The position numbers were made by a program, and so were the translations under genes. The notes beneath the pieces are model-generated. The model searched no databases and was not told the DNA's origin. It saw only the letters and a program-made list of their open reading frames with translations. From positions 1 to 27,342 of the forward strand of contig JBMNPP010000010.1 of assembly GCA_050943675.1 (NCBI GenBank): a stretch of DNA of 27,342 nucleotides, written 5' to 3'. The stretch's first letter is position 1. Each line of letters opens with the position of its first letter. The DNA comes from Brooklawnia sp050943675. Its GTDB lineage: Bacteria; Actinomycetota; Actinomycetes; Propionibacteriales; Propionibacteriaceae. Positions 1 through 8,254 of this stretch are shown here, in pieces.

Positions 1-1
1 G

Positions 2-2644
2 GACCGCCTGCGTGAACTGGCGGCCGCCAACTTCCCCGGCCGGGCGATGATCGGGCTCGGCTACCACGGCACGATCACACCGCCGGTCATCCGCCGAAAC
101 CTGCTGGAGACCCCGGCCTGGTACACCGCCTACACCCCGTACCAGCCCGAGATCAGTCAGGGCCGCCTCGAGATGCTGCTCAACTTCCAGACCATGGTCG
201 CCGACCTGACCGGGCTGCCGCTGGCCGGGGCCAGCCTGCTGGATGAGGCGACCGCAGTGGCCGAGGCCGTCAGCATGGCCCGCCGCATCAACAAGACCGG
301 CGAAGTCGTCGTGGTCGATGCCGGGCTGCTGCCGCAGTCGCTGGCCGTGCTCCGCACCCGGATGGGTGCCCTGGGCATCGAGGTGGTGCAGGCCGCCGCC
401 GACCTGACCAGTGAGGCCAACCTTGACCGGGCATTCTGCGTCGTGGTGCAGACCCCGACAGTGGATGGCCTGATGCAGGACACCAATCAACTCAAACGGA
501 TCGCCGAGGCCGCCCATGCCGCCGGCGCCCAGGTGGTCGCCGCGGCTGACCTGCTCGCGCTCACCCTGGTCAGCCCGCCGGGGGAGTGGGGTGCCGACAT
601 CGCCGTCGGTAGCACCCAGCGCTTCGGGGTGCCACTTTTCTACGGCGGCCCGCACGCCGGCTACATCGCTGCCCGGGCAGGCACCGAACGCCAACTCCCC
701 GGTCGCCTGGTCGGGGTATCCACTGATGCGGCAGGTCAGCCAGCCCTGCGGCTGGCCCTGCAGACCCGCGAACAGCACATCAGGCGCGAGAAGGCGAACT
801 CGAATATCTGTACCGCCCAGGTGCTGCTGGCAAATACAGCGGCCGCCTACGCGGTATGGCACGGGCCAGCAGGGCTGAAGGCCATCGCCCGGCAAATCCA
901 TGACCGGGCCACCCGGTTGGCAGCAGCGCTCGCCAACGCCGGGTATGCGCCGGTGCACCAGAACTTCTTCGACACCCTGCTGGTCGAGGTGCCTGACGCC
1001 GCCAGCGTCGTCGCGGCAGCCCGGGGCGTGGGAATCCACCTGCGGCTGGCCGACCCGGGCCAGGTGGGCATCTCGATCGGCGAGGACGTGAGCGAAGCTG
1101 ACCTGGCCGGTGTCGCGGCCGTCTTCGGGGCCGAGCTGGACGATAGCCAGTGGGGTGGGCTGGGCGCAGTTGAGCGCACCAGCGAATACCTGCAGCACCC
1201 GGTATTCAACGCGCACCATTCCGAGACGCGGATGATGCGGTATCTGGCCCGGCTGGCAGCACGGGATTTCGCGCTCGACCGAGGCATGATCCCGTTGGGC
1301 AGCTGCACCATGAAACTCAACTCGGCAGCCGGGATGGAACCCATCAGCTACCCCGGATTCGCCGACCTGCACCCCTTCGTCCCGGCCGCAGACGCCCAGG
1401 GCATGGGTGAGTTGATCACTGAACTGAGCGGCTGGCTGGCCGAGATCACCGGCTACGACAGGGTCTCGCTGCAGCCGAACTCCGGCGCGCAAGGGGAATT
1501 CGCTGGCCTGATCGCGATCAAGCGCTACCACGAAGGAAGCGGGGAGCACCAGCGCGATGTCTGCCTGATCCCGTCATCGGCGCACGGCACCAATGCCGCC
1601 TCGGCGGCGCTGGCCGGCCTGAAGGTCGTCGTCGTCAAGTCGACTGGGGACGGGTCGATCGACATGGACGACCTGCGCAGCAAGATCGGCGCCCACGCTG
1701 ACCGCCTGGCGCTGATCATGATGACCTATCCGTCGACCCATGGTGTCTTCGAGGACACTGTCGTCACCGCTTGCGAACTGGTGCATGCAGCTGGCGGCCA
1801 GGTCTATGTGGATGGCGCCAACATGAACGCGCTGGTGGGGCTGGCCAGACCCGGTGACTTCGGTTCGGATGTCAGCCACCTCAACCTGCACAAGACCTTC
1901 GCGATCCCGCATGGTGGCGGGGGACCGGGCGTCGGGCCGATCGGGGTCAAATCGCACCTGGCGCCCTACCTGCCCGACCACCCGCTGGTCGAGGTCGACC
2001 AGGGCCTGGAACCTGGCGGCACGGTTTCGGCGGCCCCCTACGGTTCGCCCGGTGTTCTTCCCATCACCTACGCCTACATCGCGATGATGGGTGCCGATGG
2101 CCTGAAGCAGGCCAGCCAGGTGGCCGTGCTTGGCGCCAACTACATCGCGCACCGGCTCGACGAGCACTTCCCGGTGCTCTACTCGGGACGCGAGCACCTG
2201 GTCGCCCACGAGTGCATCATCGACCCCCGGCCGATCCTCAAACAGGCAGGCCTGGGTATCGACGACATCGCCAAGCGGCTCATCGATTACGGCTTCCACG
2301 CCCCCACGATGAGCTTCCCGGTGGCGGGCACCTTGATGATCGAGCCCACCGAAAGCGAGGACCTGGTCGAACTGGACCGGTTCTGTGACGCCATGATCGC
2401 GATCCGGGCCGAGATCGACCAGGTGATTGCCGGCAACTGGCCCGCCGACGACAATCCACTGGTGCACGCCCCACACACCCTGGCCAGGGTCGTCACCGAT
2501 GAATGGCACCACCCGTACACCCGCTCAGAGGCGACAGTGACCAGCACCGACAAGTACTGGCCACCGGTGGCTCGCATCGACAACGCTCACGGTGACCGCA
2601 ACCTGATGTGCGTGTGCCCACCGCTGAGCGACTACGAGGAGTAG
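2..2644 (+). CDS. gcvP: Glycine dehydrogenase (decarboxylating), P-protein, 5' truncated
   Basis: P-protein of the glycine cleavage system: PLP-dependent decarboxylation of glycine with transfer of the aminomethyl group to lipoylated H-protein. The reading frame is open from the first base of the window, and the residues before the first ATG (47) already match the family (FPGRAMIGLGYHGT), so the true start lies upstream. About 880 residues are visible; family members have about 950, so roughly 75 N-terminal residues are missing. Both tandem aminotransferase-fold halves are present. The PLP lysine lies in SHLNLHKTF (AAG at 1892-1894), followed by the glycine-rich segment PHGGGGPG. The motif GSCTMKLN is near the start of the second half. 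The gene ends at TAG 2642-2644. GcvT, GcvH or a glycine riboswitch, if present, would be outside the window. Confidence 0.97.
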   Translation, partial: DRLRELAAANFPGRAMIGLGYHGTITPPVIRRNLLETPAWYTAYTPYQPEISQGRLEMLLNFQTMVADLTGLPLAGASLLDEATAVAEAVSMARRINKTGEVVVVDAGLLPQSLAVLRTRMGALGIEVVQAAADLTSEANLDRAFCVVVQTPTVDGLMQDTNQLKRIAEAAHAAGAQVVAAADLLALTLVSPPGEWGADIAVGSTQRFGVPLFYGGPHAGYIAARAGTERQLPGRLVGVSTDAAGQPALRLALQTREQHIRREKANSNICTAQVLLANTAAAYAVWHGPAGLKAIARQIHDRATRLAAALANAGYAPVHQNFFDTLLVEVPDAASVVAAARGVGIHLRLADPGQVGISIGEDVSEADLAGVAAVFGAELDDSQWGGLGAVERTSEYLQHPVFNAHHSETRMMRYLARLAARDFALDRGMIPLGSCTMKLNSAAGMEPISYPGFADLHPFVPAADAQGMGELITELSGWLAEITGYDRVSLQPNSGAQGEFAGLIAIKRYHEGSGEHQRDVCLIPSSAHGTNAASAALAGLKVVVVKSTGDGSIDMDDLRSKIGAHADRLALIMMTYPSTHGVFEDTVVTACELVHAAGGQVYVDGANMNALVGLARPGDFGSDVSHLNLHKTFAIPHGGGGPGVGPIGVKSHLAPYLPDHPLVEVDQGLEPGGTVSAAPYGSPGVLPITYAYIAMMGADGLKQASQVAVLGANYIAHRLDEHFPVLYSGREHLVAHECIIDPRPILKQAGLGIDDIAKRLIDYGFHAPTMSFPVAGTLMIEPTESEDLVELDRFCDAMIAIRAEIDQVIAGNWPADDNPLVHAPHTLARVVTDEWHHPYTRSEATVTSTDKYWPPVARIDNAHGDRNLMCVCPPLSDYEE

Positions 2645-2683
2645 CCACGGCTGGCTGATCCGGCTTGCGGCGCGTGCCCTGAC

Positions 2684-2700
2684 CGGGCGTAGCGCGCCCG
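2684..2700 (+). terminator. Hairpin downstream of gcvP, possible terminator
   Basis: A perfect 6-bp stem CGGGCG/CGCCCG with a 5-base loop lies about 40 bases after the gcvP stop. No T-run follows, so if it terminates transcription it is not a classical rho-independent site. Confidence 0.35.
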
Positions 2701-2705
2701 ACTGG

Positions 2706-2711
2706 AATGAT
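2706..2711 (+). promoter_or_regulatory. Weak -10 candidate for the YihY/BrkB gene (leaderless)
   Basis: AATGAT ends 7 bases before ATG 2719. This is the spacing seen for the leaderless -10 boxes elsewhere in the window, but the first base is A instead of T. No Shine-Dalgarno sequence is evident upstream of the gene. Confidence 0.3.
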
Positions 2712-2718
2712 TGGGCCC

Positions 2719-3813
2719 ATGGCCTGGACCGATCGAGTTGAGCAGCGGCTGCGCAACAGCAGGCGTGGCTCGCACCTGGCACGGACGGTCCGGCGATACT
2801 TCAACAGGTTGGGTAACCAGTTGGCCGCTTCCATGGCCTTCTTCAGCATCCTGGCCCTGGTGCCGCTACTGATGTTCGCCTTCGCAGCGGTCGGACTGGT
2901 GATGACGGTGATCAGGCCCGACCTGCTCGGTGTGGTGCAGATCTTCATCGTCGACAACATCAATGCCGGACCACTCCAGGACCAGGTGCTGGTATTGATG
3001 GGCCAATACCTGTACGACTGGCACCGGGTCGGCCTGTTCGCCCTGGTCGTCGCGCTGGTGATCGGCTCAACCTGGGTCGCCAACCTGAAGGGCGCCATCA
3101 GGGCGATGGGCCGACCCGATTTCGACATCGTGCACCGACGCCACAGCGTGCTGCTCGAACCGGTGGTGAACCTCGCGATGCTGCTGGTCTTCATGGCGCT
3201 CATCGCGATCACCTTCACCACCACAGTGGTGGGTACCAGACTGGCCGATACCGTGGTCGCCTGGGCGAAGCTGGGCAATGTCTACATCTCACAAGGCCTG
3301 TTGCAGGGTGCCTCGCTGACGCTGTCGCTACTGGGCGCGACCCTGATGTTCTGGATGATGTTCCGCTACCTGCCCGATCACCGCTCACCCAACCGGGCGA
3401 TCCTGGGCGGTTCGATCGGTGCCGCAATCAGCTTCGTGTTGTTGCAGACCGGCGCCAGCTACCTGACCAGCCTGATGAGCCTGTCGCGCACCACTCAGGT
3501 CTTCGGGCCAGTCATCGTGGCGATGCTGTTCATCAACATCTTCGCCCAGCTCATCCTGCTCTGGACTGCCTGGATAGCCACCTGGAACCAGCCGGCGGTG
3601 GCTCGCCGCTACAGCCCGGCCGACCAGGTGCTGCGCGATCACACAGACCTTGTGAGCGTCGAGGGGCACTGGGAATTGGCTGACGCCGAGCGTGCCCGAC
3701 GCCAGCGTCCACCCCGGCGGCTCGGCAAGCAGCTTGGCGACAACGGCCCCCCGACAGGGCGCCCGGTGCAGTTGGGCACCGGGGCAACCCCAGCGGGGCG
3801 TAGACGTCGCTGA
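2719..3813 (+). CDS. YihY/BrkB family inner membrane protein
   Basis: Polytopic membrane protein of the YihY/virulence factor BrkB family, of unknown biochemical function; the old 'ribonuclease BN' label for this family is not valid. From ATG 2719 it has 364 residues. Six hydrophobic segments are visible, at roughly residues 36-64, 103-121, 147-170, 197-216, 227-248 and 263-287. Family-like features are the early NQLAASMAFFSILALVPL segment and the loop YLPDHRSPNR before the fifth segment. The C-terminal 75 residues are hydrophilic and rich in Arg and Pro, likely cytoplasmic. An alternative start at ATG 2707 adds four residues; 2719 is preferred because a -10-like hexamer precedes it by 7 bases. 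It is convergent with the phosphofructokinase gene. Confidence 0.88.
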   Translation: MAWTDRVEQRLRNSRRGSHLARTVRRYFNRLGNQLAASMAFFSILALVPLLMFAFAAVGLVMTVIRPDLLGVVQIFIVDNINAGPLQDQVLVLMGQYLYDWHRVGLFALVVALVIGSTWVANLKGAIRAMGRPDFDIVHRRHSVLLEPVVNLAMLLVFMALIAITFTTTVVGTRLADTVVAWAKLGNVYISQGLLQGASLTLSLLGATLMFWMMFRYLPDHRSPNRAILGGSIGAAISFVLLQTGASYLTSLMSLSRTTQVFGPVIVAMLFINIFAQLILLWTAWIATWNQPAVARRYSPADQVLRDHTDLVSVEGHWELADAERARRQRPPRRLGKQLGDNGPPTGRPVQLGTGATPAGRRRR

Positions 3814-3814
3814 A

Positions 3815-3829
3815 CCGGGCACTGCCCGG
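3815..3829. terminator. Convergent-gene hairpin between the BrkB and PFK genes
   Basis: A perfect 6-bp stem CCGGGC/GCCCGG with a 3-base loop lies in the 24-base gap between two convergent stop codons. It is symmetrical and could serve both genes. There is no T-run on either side. Confidence 0.4.
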
Positions 3830-3837
3830 CTCGTCGG

Positions 3838-5052
3838 CTACTCGGCAGCCTCTGGCTCGGGCATCCCGATCGAGGTGCACATATCGACGAACCACTGCTG
3901 GGTGATGTCGAACGGCTTGTGGCCGGCGATCCGATCGAAGGCGATGATCGATAGTTCGTCGTTGTTCTCTTCATCCAGACCGACCACGCCGGGGGTGCCG
4001 GCCAGGGCGGCATCCACGGCCATCACGCAGGTGCGGCCGATCAGCTCGAGGTCCTCGGCGTTGGACGGTGCCGAACGCGAGAAGTAGCCCGACTTCTGCA
4101 CCATCGTCTTCTGCGCACCGATCAGCTTGCTGAACTGCTTGCCGAACCACGCACCCGGATTGATCTTGTCGATCTGCACGTGCCCGAAGGCGTCGCGCGG
4201 CACATCCTCGCCCGCCTTCTCGAGCTGCTCAACGATTTCGGGAACCCCTGCACCCTCACTGAGGAAGATGTTGACGTTGCCGACCTCGTCCATGATCTTG
4301 CCCAGGCGCTCTGCCTCGGCCTCGAGATCCATGTGCACCTCGGGCAGGTAGACCGCATGCACATCCCATGCCGCCCGGCTCAGGCCGATCTCGGGCAGCC
4401 ACTCCTGCTCGTCCAGCCACGCCCGGTAGCGCTTGGTGGTTTCGGCGGCCAGGTAGCCGCAACTGCGGCCCATGATCTCGTGGATGATGAGCTCGCGCGG
4501 GGCGGCATTGTGTTCTGCGATGACGTTCTTGGCGTAGTTGGCGGCGTGGTCAGCGGCGGTCCATGCGCCCAGCGACTGACGGATCGGCACGATGTCGTTG
4601 TCGATCGTCTTGGGCAGCCCGACCACGGTCAGGTTGAAATCGTTCTCGGCAAGATAGGCAGCCAGGTCGGCGGCAGTGGTGTTGGTGTCGTCGCCACCAA
4701 TGGTGTGCAGCACGTCGACGCCGTCACTCACCAACTGCTGGGCGGCCACCTCGAGGGGGTTCTGACCCTCTTCGATGAGACCGCGTTCGACCAGGTTCTT
4801 GACATTGGTGAGCTTCACCCGCGAGTTGCCGATGGGGGAACCACCGAAGGCGTACAGCCGCTCGGCATGGTCACGGACCTCTTGGGTGATCTTGATCGAA
4901 TCGCCCTTCAGCAGACCTTCGTAGCCGAAGCGGTACGCGATGATTTCGGTGTCGGGCGAGAGCTCGGTATAGCGCCGGACCAAGCCCGCGATTGCTGACG
5001 ACAGGCAAGGGGCGAAACCGCCGGCGGTGAGTAGACCAACCTTGTTGACCAT
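3838..5052 (-). CDS. pfp: Pyrophosphate-dependent 6-phosphofructokinase
   Basis: Cytoplasmic glycolytic enzyme that phosphorylates fructose 6-phosphate with PPi, reversibly. It has 404 residues from the ATG at 5052, the length I recall for the Propionibacterium freudenreichii PPi enzyme. That start has an AAAGG Shine-Dalgarno 10 bases upstream; the frame stays open further upstream but without family sequence. Visible motifs are the N-terminal GLLTAGGFAP phosphate loop, GGDD at residues 119-122, PKTIDND at 147-153 and MGRSCGY at 194-200. In this superfamily, Asp after GGD (instead of Gly) and Lys in PKTIDND (instead of Gly) mark PPi rather than ATP as donor, so PPi specificity is read directly from the sequence. 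It is a single-gene unit, divergent from the TadG-like gene. Confidence 0.96.
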   Translation of the reverse strand: MVNKVGLLTAGGFAPCLSSAIAGLVRRYTELSPDTEIIAYRFGYEGLLKGDSIKITQEVRDHAERLYAFGGSPIGNSRVKLTNVKNLVERGLIEEGQNPLEVAAQQLVSDGVDVLHTIGGDDTNTTAADLAAYLAENDFNLTVVGLPKTIDNDIVPIRQSLGAWTAADHAANYAKNVIAEHNAAPRELIIHEIMGRSCGYLAAETTKRYRAWLDEQEWLPEIGLSRAAWDVHAVYLPEVHMDLEAEAERLGKIMDEVGNVNIFLSEGAGVPEIVEQLEKAGEDVPRDAFGHVQIDKINPGAWFGKQFSKLIGAQKTMVQKSGYFSRSAPSNAEDLELIGRTCVMAVDAALAGTPGVVGLDEENNDELSIIAFDRIAGHKPFDITQQWFVDMCTSIGMPEPEAAE

Positions 5053-5092
5053 GTGTTCAGGACCTTTCTTCTCTACTGCGAGCCTCAACCCC

Positions 5093-5098
5093 AGCCTA
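5093..5098 (-). promoter_or_regulatory. Possible -10 box for the PFK gene
   Basis: TAGGCT on the minus strand lies about 40 bases upstream of the start codon, leaving room for a leader carrying the Shine-Dalgarno. No convincing -35 hexamer is found at 17 bases. Confidence 0.3.
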
Positions 5099-5222
5099 GT
5101 CCGCTGCTCCACAGGCGAGCGCGGTGGTCAACCCGTACCCCGAAGGACGGGACGAGTTCCCAAGTCAGCCCAGAACATGCCAGACTGGTCGGAAGGCTCT
5201 CACCCCCAACCAGGAGTCCCTC

Positions 5223-5615
5223 GTGAAGACAATGAACCAGCGCGGCCTCAGCATCTCGGTCATGGTCTGCCTGCTCATCCCGGTGTTGCTGTTGTGTATC
5301 GGGCTCGCGGTGGATGGCGCCCGCAAGGCAGCAGCCAACCGCCAGGCCGAGGCTGTGGCGGCACAGGCAGCCCGCGCCGGGGTCGACGCGGCGGCCCCCC
5401 ACCTGGTGATCGGTGGCGACGGTCGGGACGCAGCGCAGCAGGCGGCGTGGGCTGTGGTCGAGGCGCATCCGGGGGTCGACGCCGAGATCAGCGTTGAGGC
5501 GGGCATGCTGCAGATCAGTACCGAAATCCCTACCTCTACGGTCTTCATCGGCCTGGCCGGCATCGACGAACTCGTGGGGCGCGGCGCAGCCGAGGTCGAA
5601 CTCCAGCAAAGATGA
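5223..5615 (+). CDS. Short TadG-like (Flp pilus assembly N-terminal domain) protein
   Basis: A 130-residue protein resembling the N-terminal domain of TadG-related pilus assembly proteins: a hydrophilic start (MNQRGLS), one hydrophobic segment (about residues 10-29, VMVCLLIPVLLLCIGLAVDG), then an Ala/Gln-rich helix of the type ARKAAANRQAEAVAAQAARAG. The rest is an extracytoplasmic domain of about 80 residues. The GTG start at 5223 is chosen because AGGAG (5212-5216) sits 6 bases upstream; ATG 5232 is an internal alternative. Full-length TadG proteins are several hundred residues long, so this is either a minimal relative or an independent small TadE/G-like protein. No tadA, tadB, tadC or flp gene lies in the window, so a role in pili is uncertain. 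Confidence 0.7.
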   Translation: MKTMNQRGLSISVMVCLLIPVLLLCIGLAVDGARKAAANRQAEAVAAQAARAGVDAAAPHLVIGGDGRDAAQQAAWAVVEAHPGVDAEISVEAGMLQISTEIPTSTVFIGLAGIDELVGRGAAEVELQQR

Positions 5616-5631
5616 ACCCGTGCGTGTCAAC

Positions 5632-5637
5632 TAGGAT
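5632..5637 (+). promoter_or_regulatory. -10 box of a predicted leaderless yciO transcript
   Basis: TAGGAT followed by exactly 6 bases and then ATG 5644. Transcription from this box would start at or within a base of the start codon. No Shine-Dalgarno with suitable spacing is present. Confidence 0.55.
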
Positions 5638-5643
5638 TGGCCA

Positions 5644-6267
5644 ATGGCACGCTATTTCGACGTTCATCCAGAAAATCCTCAGCAGCGCGCACTCGACCAG
5701 ACTGTTGAGGTGCTGCGCGATGGCGGCGTGATTGCCTACCCAACCGATTCAGGATTCGCTCTCGGTGCGCTGTTCGGCAACCACCAGGCTGCTGATCGCA
5801 TTCGGGCCATCCGGGATCTCGATGAACGCCACCACCTGACCATCGTGGTCAGCGAATTCGGCCAGATCGGACGCTATGTGGTGATGTCGAACCGGGTCTT
5901 CCGGGCAGTCAAGGCCGCAACCCCGGGTGCCTACACCTTCATCCTGCCAGCCACCCGAGAGGTACCCAGGGTGATGCAGCATCCCCGCAAGCGCACTATC
6001 GGTATCCGGGTTCCGCAGCACACCACCACACTGGCGCTGCTGGACGCCCTGGGTGAACCGCTGGCCTCATCGACGCTGATCCTGCCGGGGCAGGAAGAGC
6101 CGATGACCGACGGCTGGCAGATCAACGAAGAACTGGGGCACGTCCTGGATGCGATCGTCGATTCCGGGGACGTCGGCCTCGACCCAACCACTGTGGTCGA
6201 CCTGACCGAGGATGAACCCGTGATCACCCGGCTCGGTGGGGGAGACCCGGCACTGTTCGAGGTCTGA
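5644..6267 (+). CDS. yciO: YciO (YrdC/Sua5-like family) protein
   Basis: A 207-residue protein closely resembling E. coli YciO along its whole length: the opening FDVHPENPQQRALDQ, the substrate loop GGVIAYPTDSGFALG (residues 28-42), TPGAYTFILPAT, KRTIGIRVP and the C-terminal DPTTVVDLT. The YrdC fold binds L-threonylcarbamoyl-AMP in the t6A tRNA pathway. YciO is a paralogue whose exact physiological role is less settled than that of TsaC/Sua5, so I do not call it the main t6A enzyme. It converges on the PP2C gene with a 27-base gap. A t6A-modifying methyltransferase gene (trmO) lies elsewhere in the window. Confidence 0.92.
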   Translation: MARYFDVHPENPQQRALDQTVEVLRDGGVIAYPTDSGFALGALFGNHQAADRIRAIRDLDERHHLTIVVSEFGQIGRYVVMSNRVFRAVKAATPGAYTFILPATREVPRVMQHPRKRTIGIRVPQHTTTLALLDALGEPLASSTLILPGQEEPMTDGWQINEELGHVLDAIVDSGDVGLDPTTVVDLTEDEPVITRLGGGDPALFEV

Positions 6268-6294
6268 GGTGGGCAGCAGTGCAAGTGCATCGGG

Positions 6295-7098
6295 TCACTG
6301 GGCCAGGCGATAATCGGGGGACGCCCCCGCAGCAGCCCCGACGAAAACCGATTGCCCGGTGGGTGCGCTGGAAGATATGTCACCAACGACCACGGTGATG
6401 TTGTCGCGGCTGCGCGGCCAGGCCTCGTTGACCAACTGGTCGGCCAGGTCCTGGGGATCAGAGGTGCGGGCCACCAAGTCGGTGAAGACCTCGGCGGGCA
6501 GGTAACTCGACAGCCCATCAGTGGTCAGTACCCAGCGGTCACCATCGCGCACATCAACCGGCAGCACATGCAGTGCGTCGGGGTCGCTGAGCGCCCCGGA
6601 CAGTGAATGCATCAACAGGTTGCGCATCGGGTGGGTCCTGACCTCGTCAGGTTGCACCAGGCCCTCGGCCAGCAGCATCTGGATCCACGACTGGTCGATG
6701 GTGATCTGGGTCAGGTCGCCATCGCGCCACCGGTAGGCCCGCGAATCACCGATGTGGGCGATCAGTGCGCCGTCATCGGCCAGTGCCAGGCAGGTCATGG
6801 TCGTGGCCAGACCACGAACATCAGGATCCTGGCGCCCAGCCCGGGCAAGTTGGGCATTGGATAGTGCGACCTGGTCGAACAGGTCCGCCGGTTGCAGGCT
6901 GCCGGCCGCGGCCAGGGCAGGGGCCAATGCCCTGACGACCAGGGCAGAGGCCACATCACCGGCTGGCGCACCACCCACGCCATCAGCGATCAGCAGCACA
7001 CGATCACCGGCGAAGCCGGAATCCTGGTTGTCAGTGCGTCGGGGGCCGATGTCGGACCGTGCGCCCGCACGGAATCCGAGTGCCCCCAAACTGTCCAC
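6295..7098 (-). CDS. PP2C-family serine/threonine protein phosphatase
   Basis: Cytoplasmic metal-dependent phosphatase of the PPM/PP2C family, 267 residues from GTG 7098. The canonical motifs appear in order: RTDNQDS (residues 21-27), IADGVGG (37-43), GDSRAY (117-122), TTDGL (192-196) and SRDNITVVV (230-238). The aspartates in DGVGG, TTDG and DN are the metal ligands. There is no transmembrane segment, unlike the PstP of mycobacteria, so it resembles soluble PrpC-like enzymes. The frame extends upstream to another GTG at 7143, but GTG 7098 is favoured because TATCGT lies 6 bases before it, the leaderless spacing seen repeatedly here, and because family sequence begins immediately afterwards. 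No partner Ser/Thr kinase gene is in the window. Confidence 0.93.
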   Translation of the reverse strand: MDSLGALGFRAGARSDIGPRRTDNQDSGFAGDRVLLIADGVGGAPAGDVASALVVRALAPALAAAGSLQPADLFDQVALSNAQLARAGRQDPDVRGLATTMTCLALADDGALIAHIGDSRAYRWRDGDLTQITIDQSWIQMLLAEGLVQPDEVRTHPMRNLLMHSLSGALSDPDALHVLPVDVRDGDRWVLTTDGLSSYLPAEVFTDLVARTSDPQDLADQLVNEAWPRSRDNITVVVGDISSSAPTGQSVFVGAAAGASPDYRLAQ

Positions 7099-7104
7099 GT
7101 CCCG

Positions 7105-7110
7105 ACGATA
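7105..7110 (-). promoter_or_regulatory. -10 box of a predicted leaderless phosphatase transcript
   Basis: On the minus strand TATCGT is followed by 6 bases and then GTG 7098. It supports the shorter start for the PP2C gene. Confidence 0.45.
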
Positions 7111-7179
7111 GCCGGTGGCACCAGTGGTGCGGCAACTACCCACCGCAAACGATTCAAGGATGGGTCGAGGGTTCAGTCA

Positions 7180-8139
7180 TCAGGCCATCTGTACGGCCTG
7201 CTCGATGACCTCGGGGGTGCTGTCGGGGTCATCTGGCTGGGTCAATCGGATCAGCGTGTCGCGACCGCGCTTGACGATGAGTGGGTCGGGCTCGTGGACC
7301 ACCGACGTGTCCTTGTCGTCGTAGTCGAACTGGTTCAGGAAGGCCCGCATGGCGTTGAGCCGCCCGCGCTTCTTGTCGTTGGAATTGACCCAGGTCCACG
7401 GTGCCCAATCGGTGTCGGTCGTCTCGAACATCTGGTTGGCGGCCGAGGTGTACTCGTCCCACTTGTCCAGGGATGCGACATCCATGGGGGACAGTTTCCA
7501 GCGGCGGACTGGATCGAGTTGGCGGATCGCGAAGCGGGTGCGTTGCTCGTCCTGGGTGACCGCCAGGTAGAACTTGGTGAGCGAGATGCCCGAGTTGACG
7601 ATCATGCGCTCAAGCATGGGTGCCTCGTTGATGAAGCGCTTGTACTCCTTCGGTGAGCAGAAGCCCATCACCGGTTCAACACCGGCCCGGTTGTACCAGG
7701 AACGGTCGAACATGACGATCTCGCCGGCGGTGGGGAAGTGCTGGATATAGCGCTGCAGGAACCACTGCCCGCGCTCGCGCTTGTTCGGTTTGGGCAGGGC
7801 GACCACGCGGGCGAAGCGAGGGTTGAGGTGTTCGGTGAACCGTTTGATCGTGCCACCCTTGCCTGCGGCATCACGACCCTCGAAGACGATGATGTGTTTG
7901 GTGCCGGTGTCCAGCGTCCAGTCCTGGAACTTGATGAACTCGACCTGCAGGGCGTACTTCTCTTCCTCGTAGGCCGCACGCCCGAGGCGCCAGTCATAGG
8001 GATAGTCCTGCGCCCAACTGTCGACTGCGTTGCCGTCCGGGGTGATCAGGTCGGGGTCGGAACCGGTGATGTCCCGCCGCACCGAGTAGCCGCTCGCCTT
8101 GAGCCCGTCGATGTACTTGCGAAATTCCCTCTGGTTCAT
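7180..8139 (-). CDS. ppk2: Polyphosphate kinase 2 (class I PPK2)
   Basis: A 319-residue cytoplasmic PPK2, which transfers phosphate between polyphosphate and nucleotides; class I enzymes usually act on nucleoside diphosphates. The P-loop FEGRDAAGKGG spans residues 86-96, the Walker B-like segment with DRSWYNRAGVE spans 145-155, and the lid KPNKRERGQWFLQRY spans 117-131. The single-domain length fits class I. ATG 8139 has a strong Shine-Dalgarno, GAGAGGAA, 5 bases upstream. It follows the rhomboid gene on the same strand after 115 bases and precedes the PP2C gene. Together with PPi-PFK it points to use of phosphoanhydrides other than ATP. Confidence 0.95.
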   Translation of the reverse strand: MNQREFRKYIDGLKASGYSVRRDITGSDPDLITPDGNAVDSWAQDYPYDWRLGRAAYEEEKYALQVEFIKFQDWTLDTGTKHIIVFEGRDAAGKGGTIKRFTEHLNPRFARVVALPKPNKRERGQWFLQRYIQHFPTAGEIVMFDRSWYNRAGVEPVMGFCSPKEYKRFINEAPMLERMIVNSGISLTKFYLAVTQDEQRTRFAIRQLDPVRRWKLSPMDVASLDKWDEYTSAANQMFETTDTDWAPWTWVNSNDKKRGRLNAMRAFLNQFDYDDKDTSVVHEPDPLIVKRGRDTLIRLTQPDDPDSTPEVIEQAVQMA

Positions 8140-8254
8140 AGCCGTTCCTCTCGGGGTGCCTGCTGGTCACCTTAGTGTTCGGCACCGTTTGTGGAGCGGC
8201 TTCCAGCGGCGTCCCCGCGACAATTGAGCCGATGCCACTGTGTGGGCGGCGCGT

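Noticed and set aside
2707..3813. Calling the YihY/BrkB protein ribonuclease BN
   Set aside because: That label came from a misassignment; the protein is a polytopic membrane protein with no nuclease motifs.
5644..6267. Calling the YrdC-like protein TsaC/Sua5, the main t6A synthesis enzyme
   Set aside because: The sequence follows E. coli YciO rather than TsaC or Sua5, and YciO's role is not the same.
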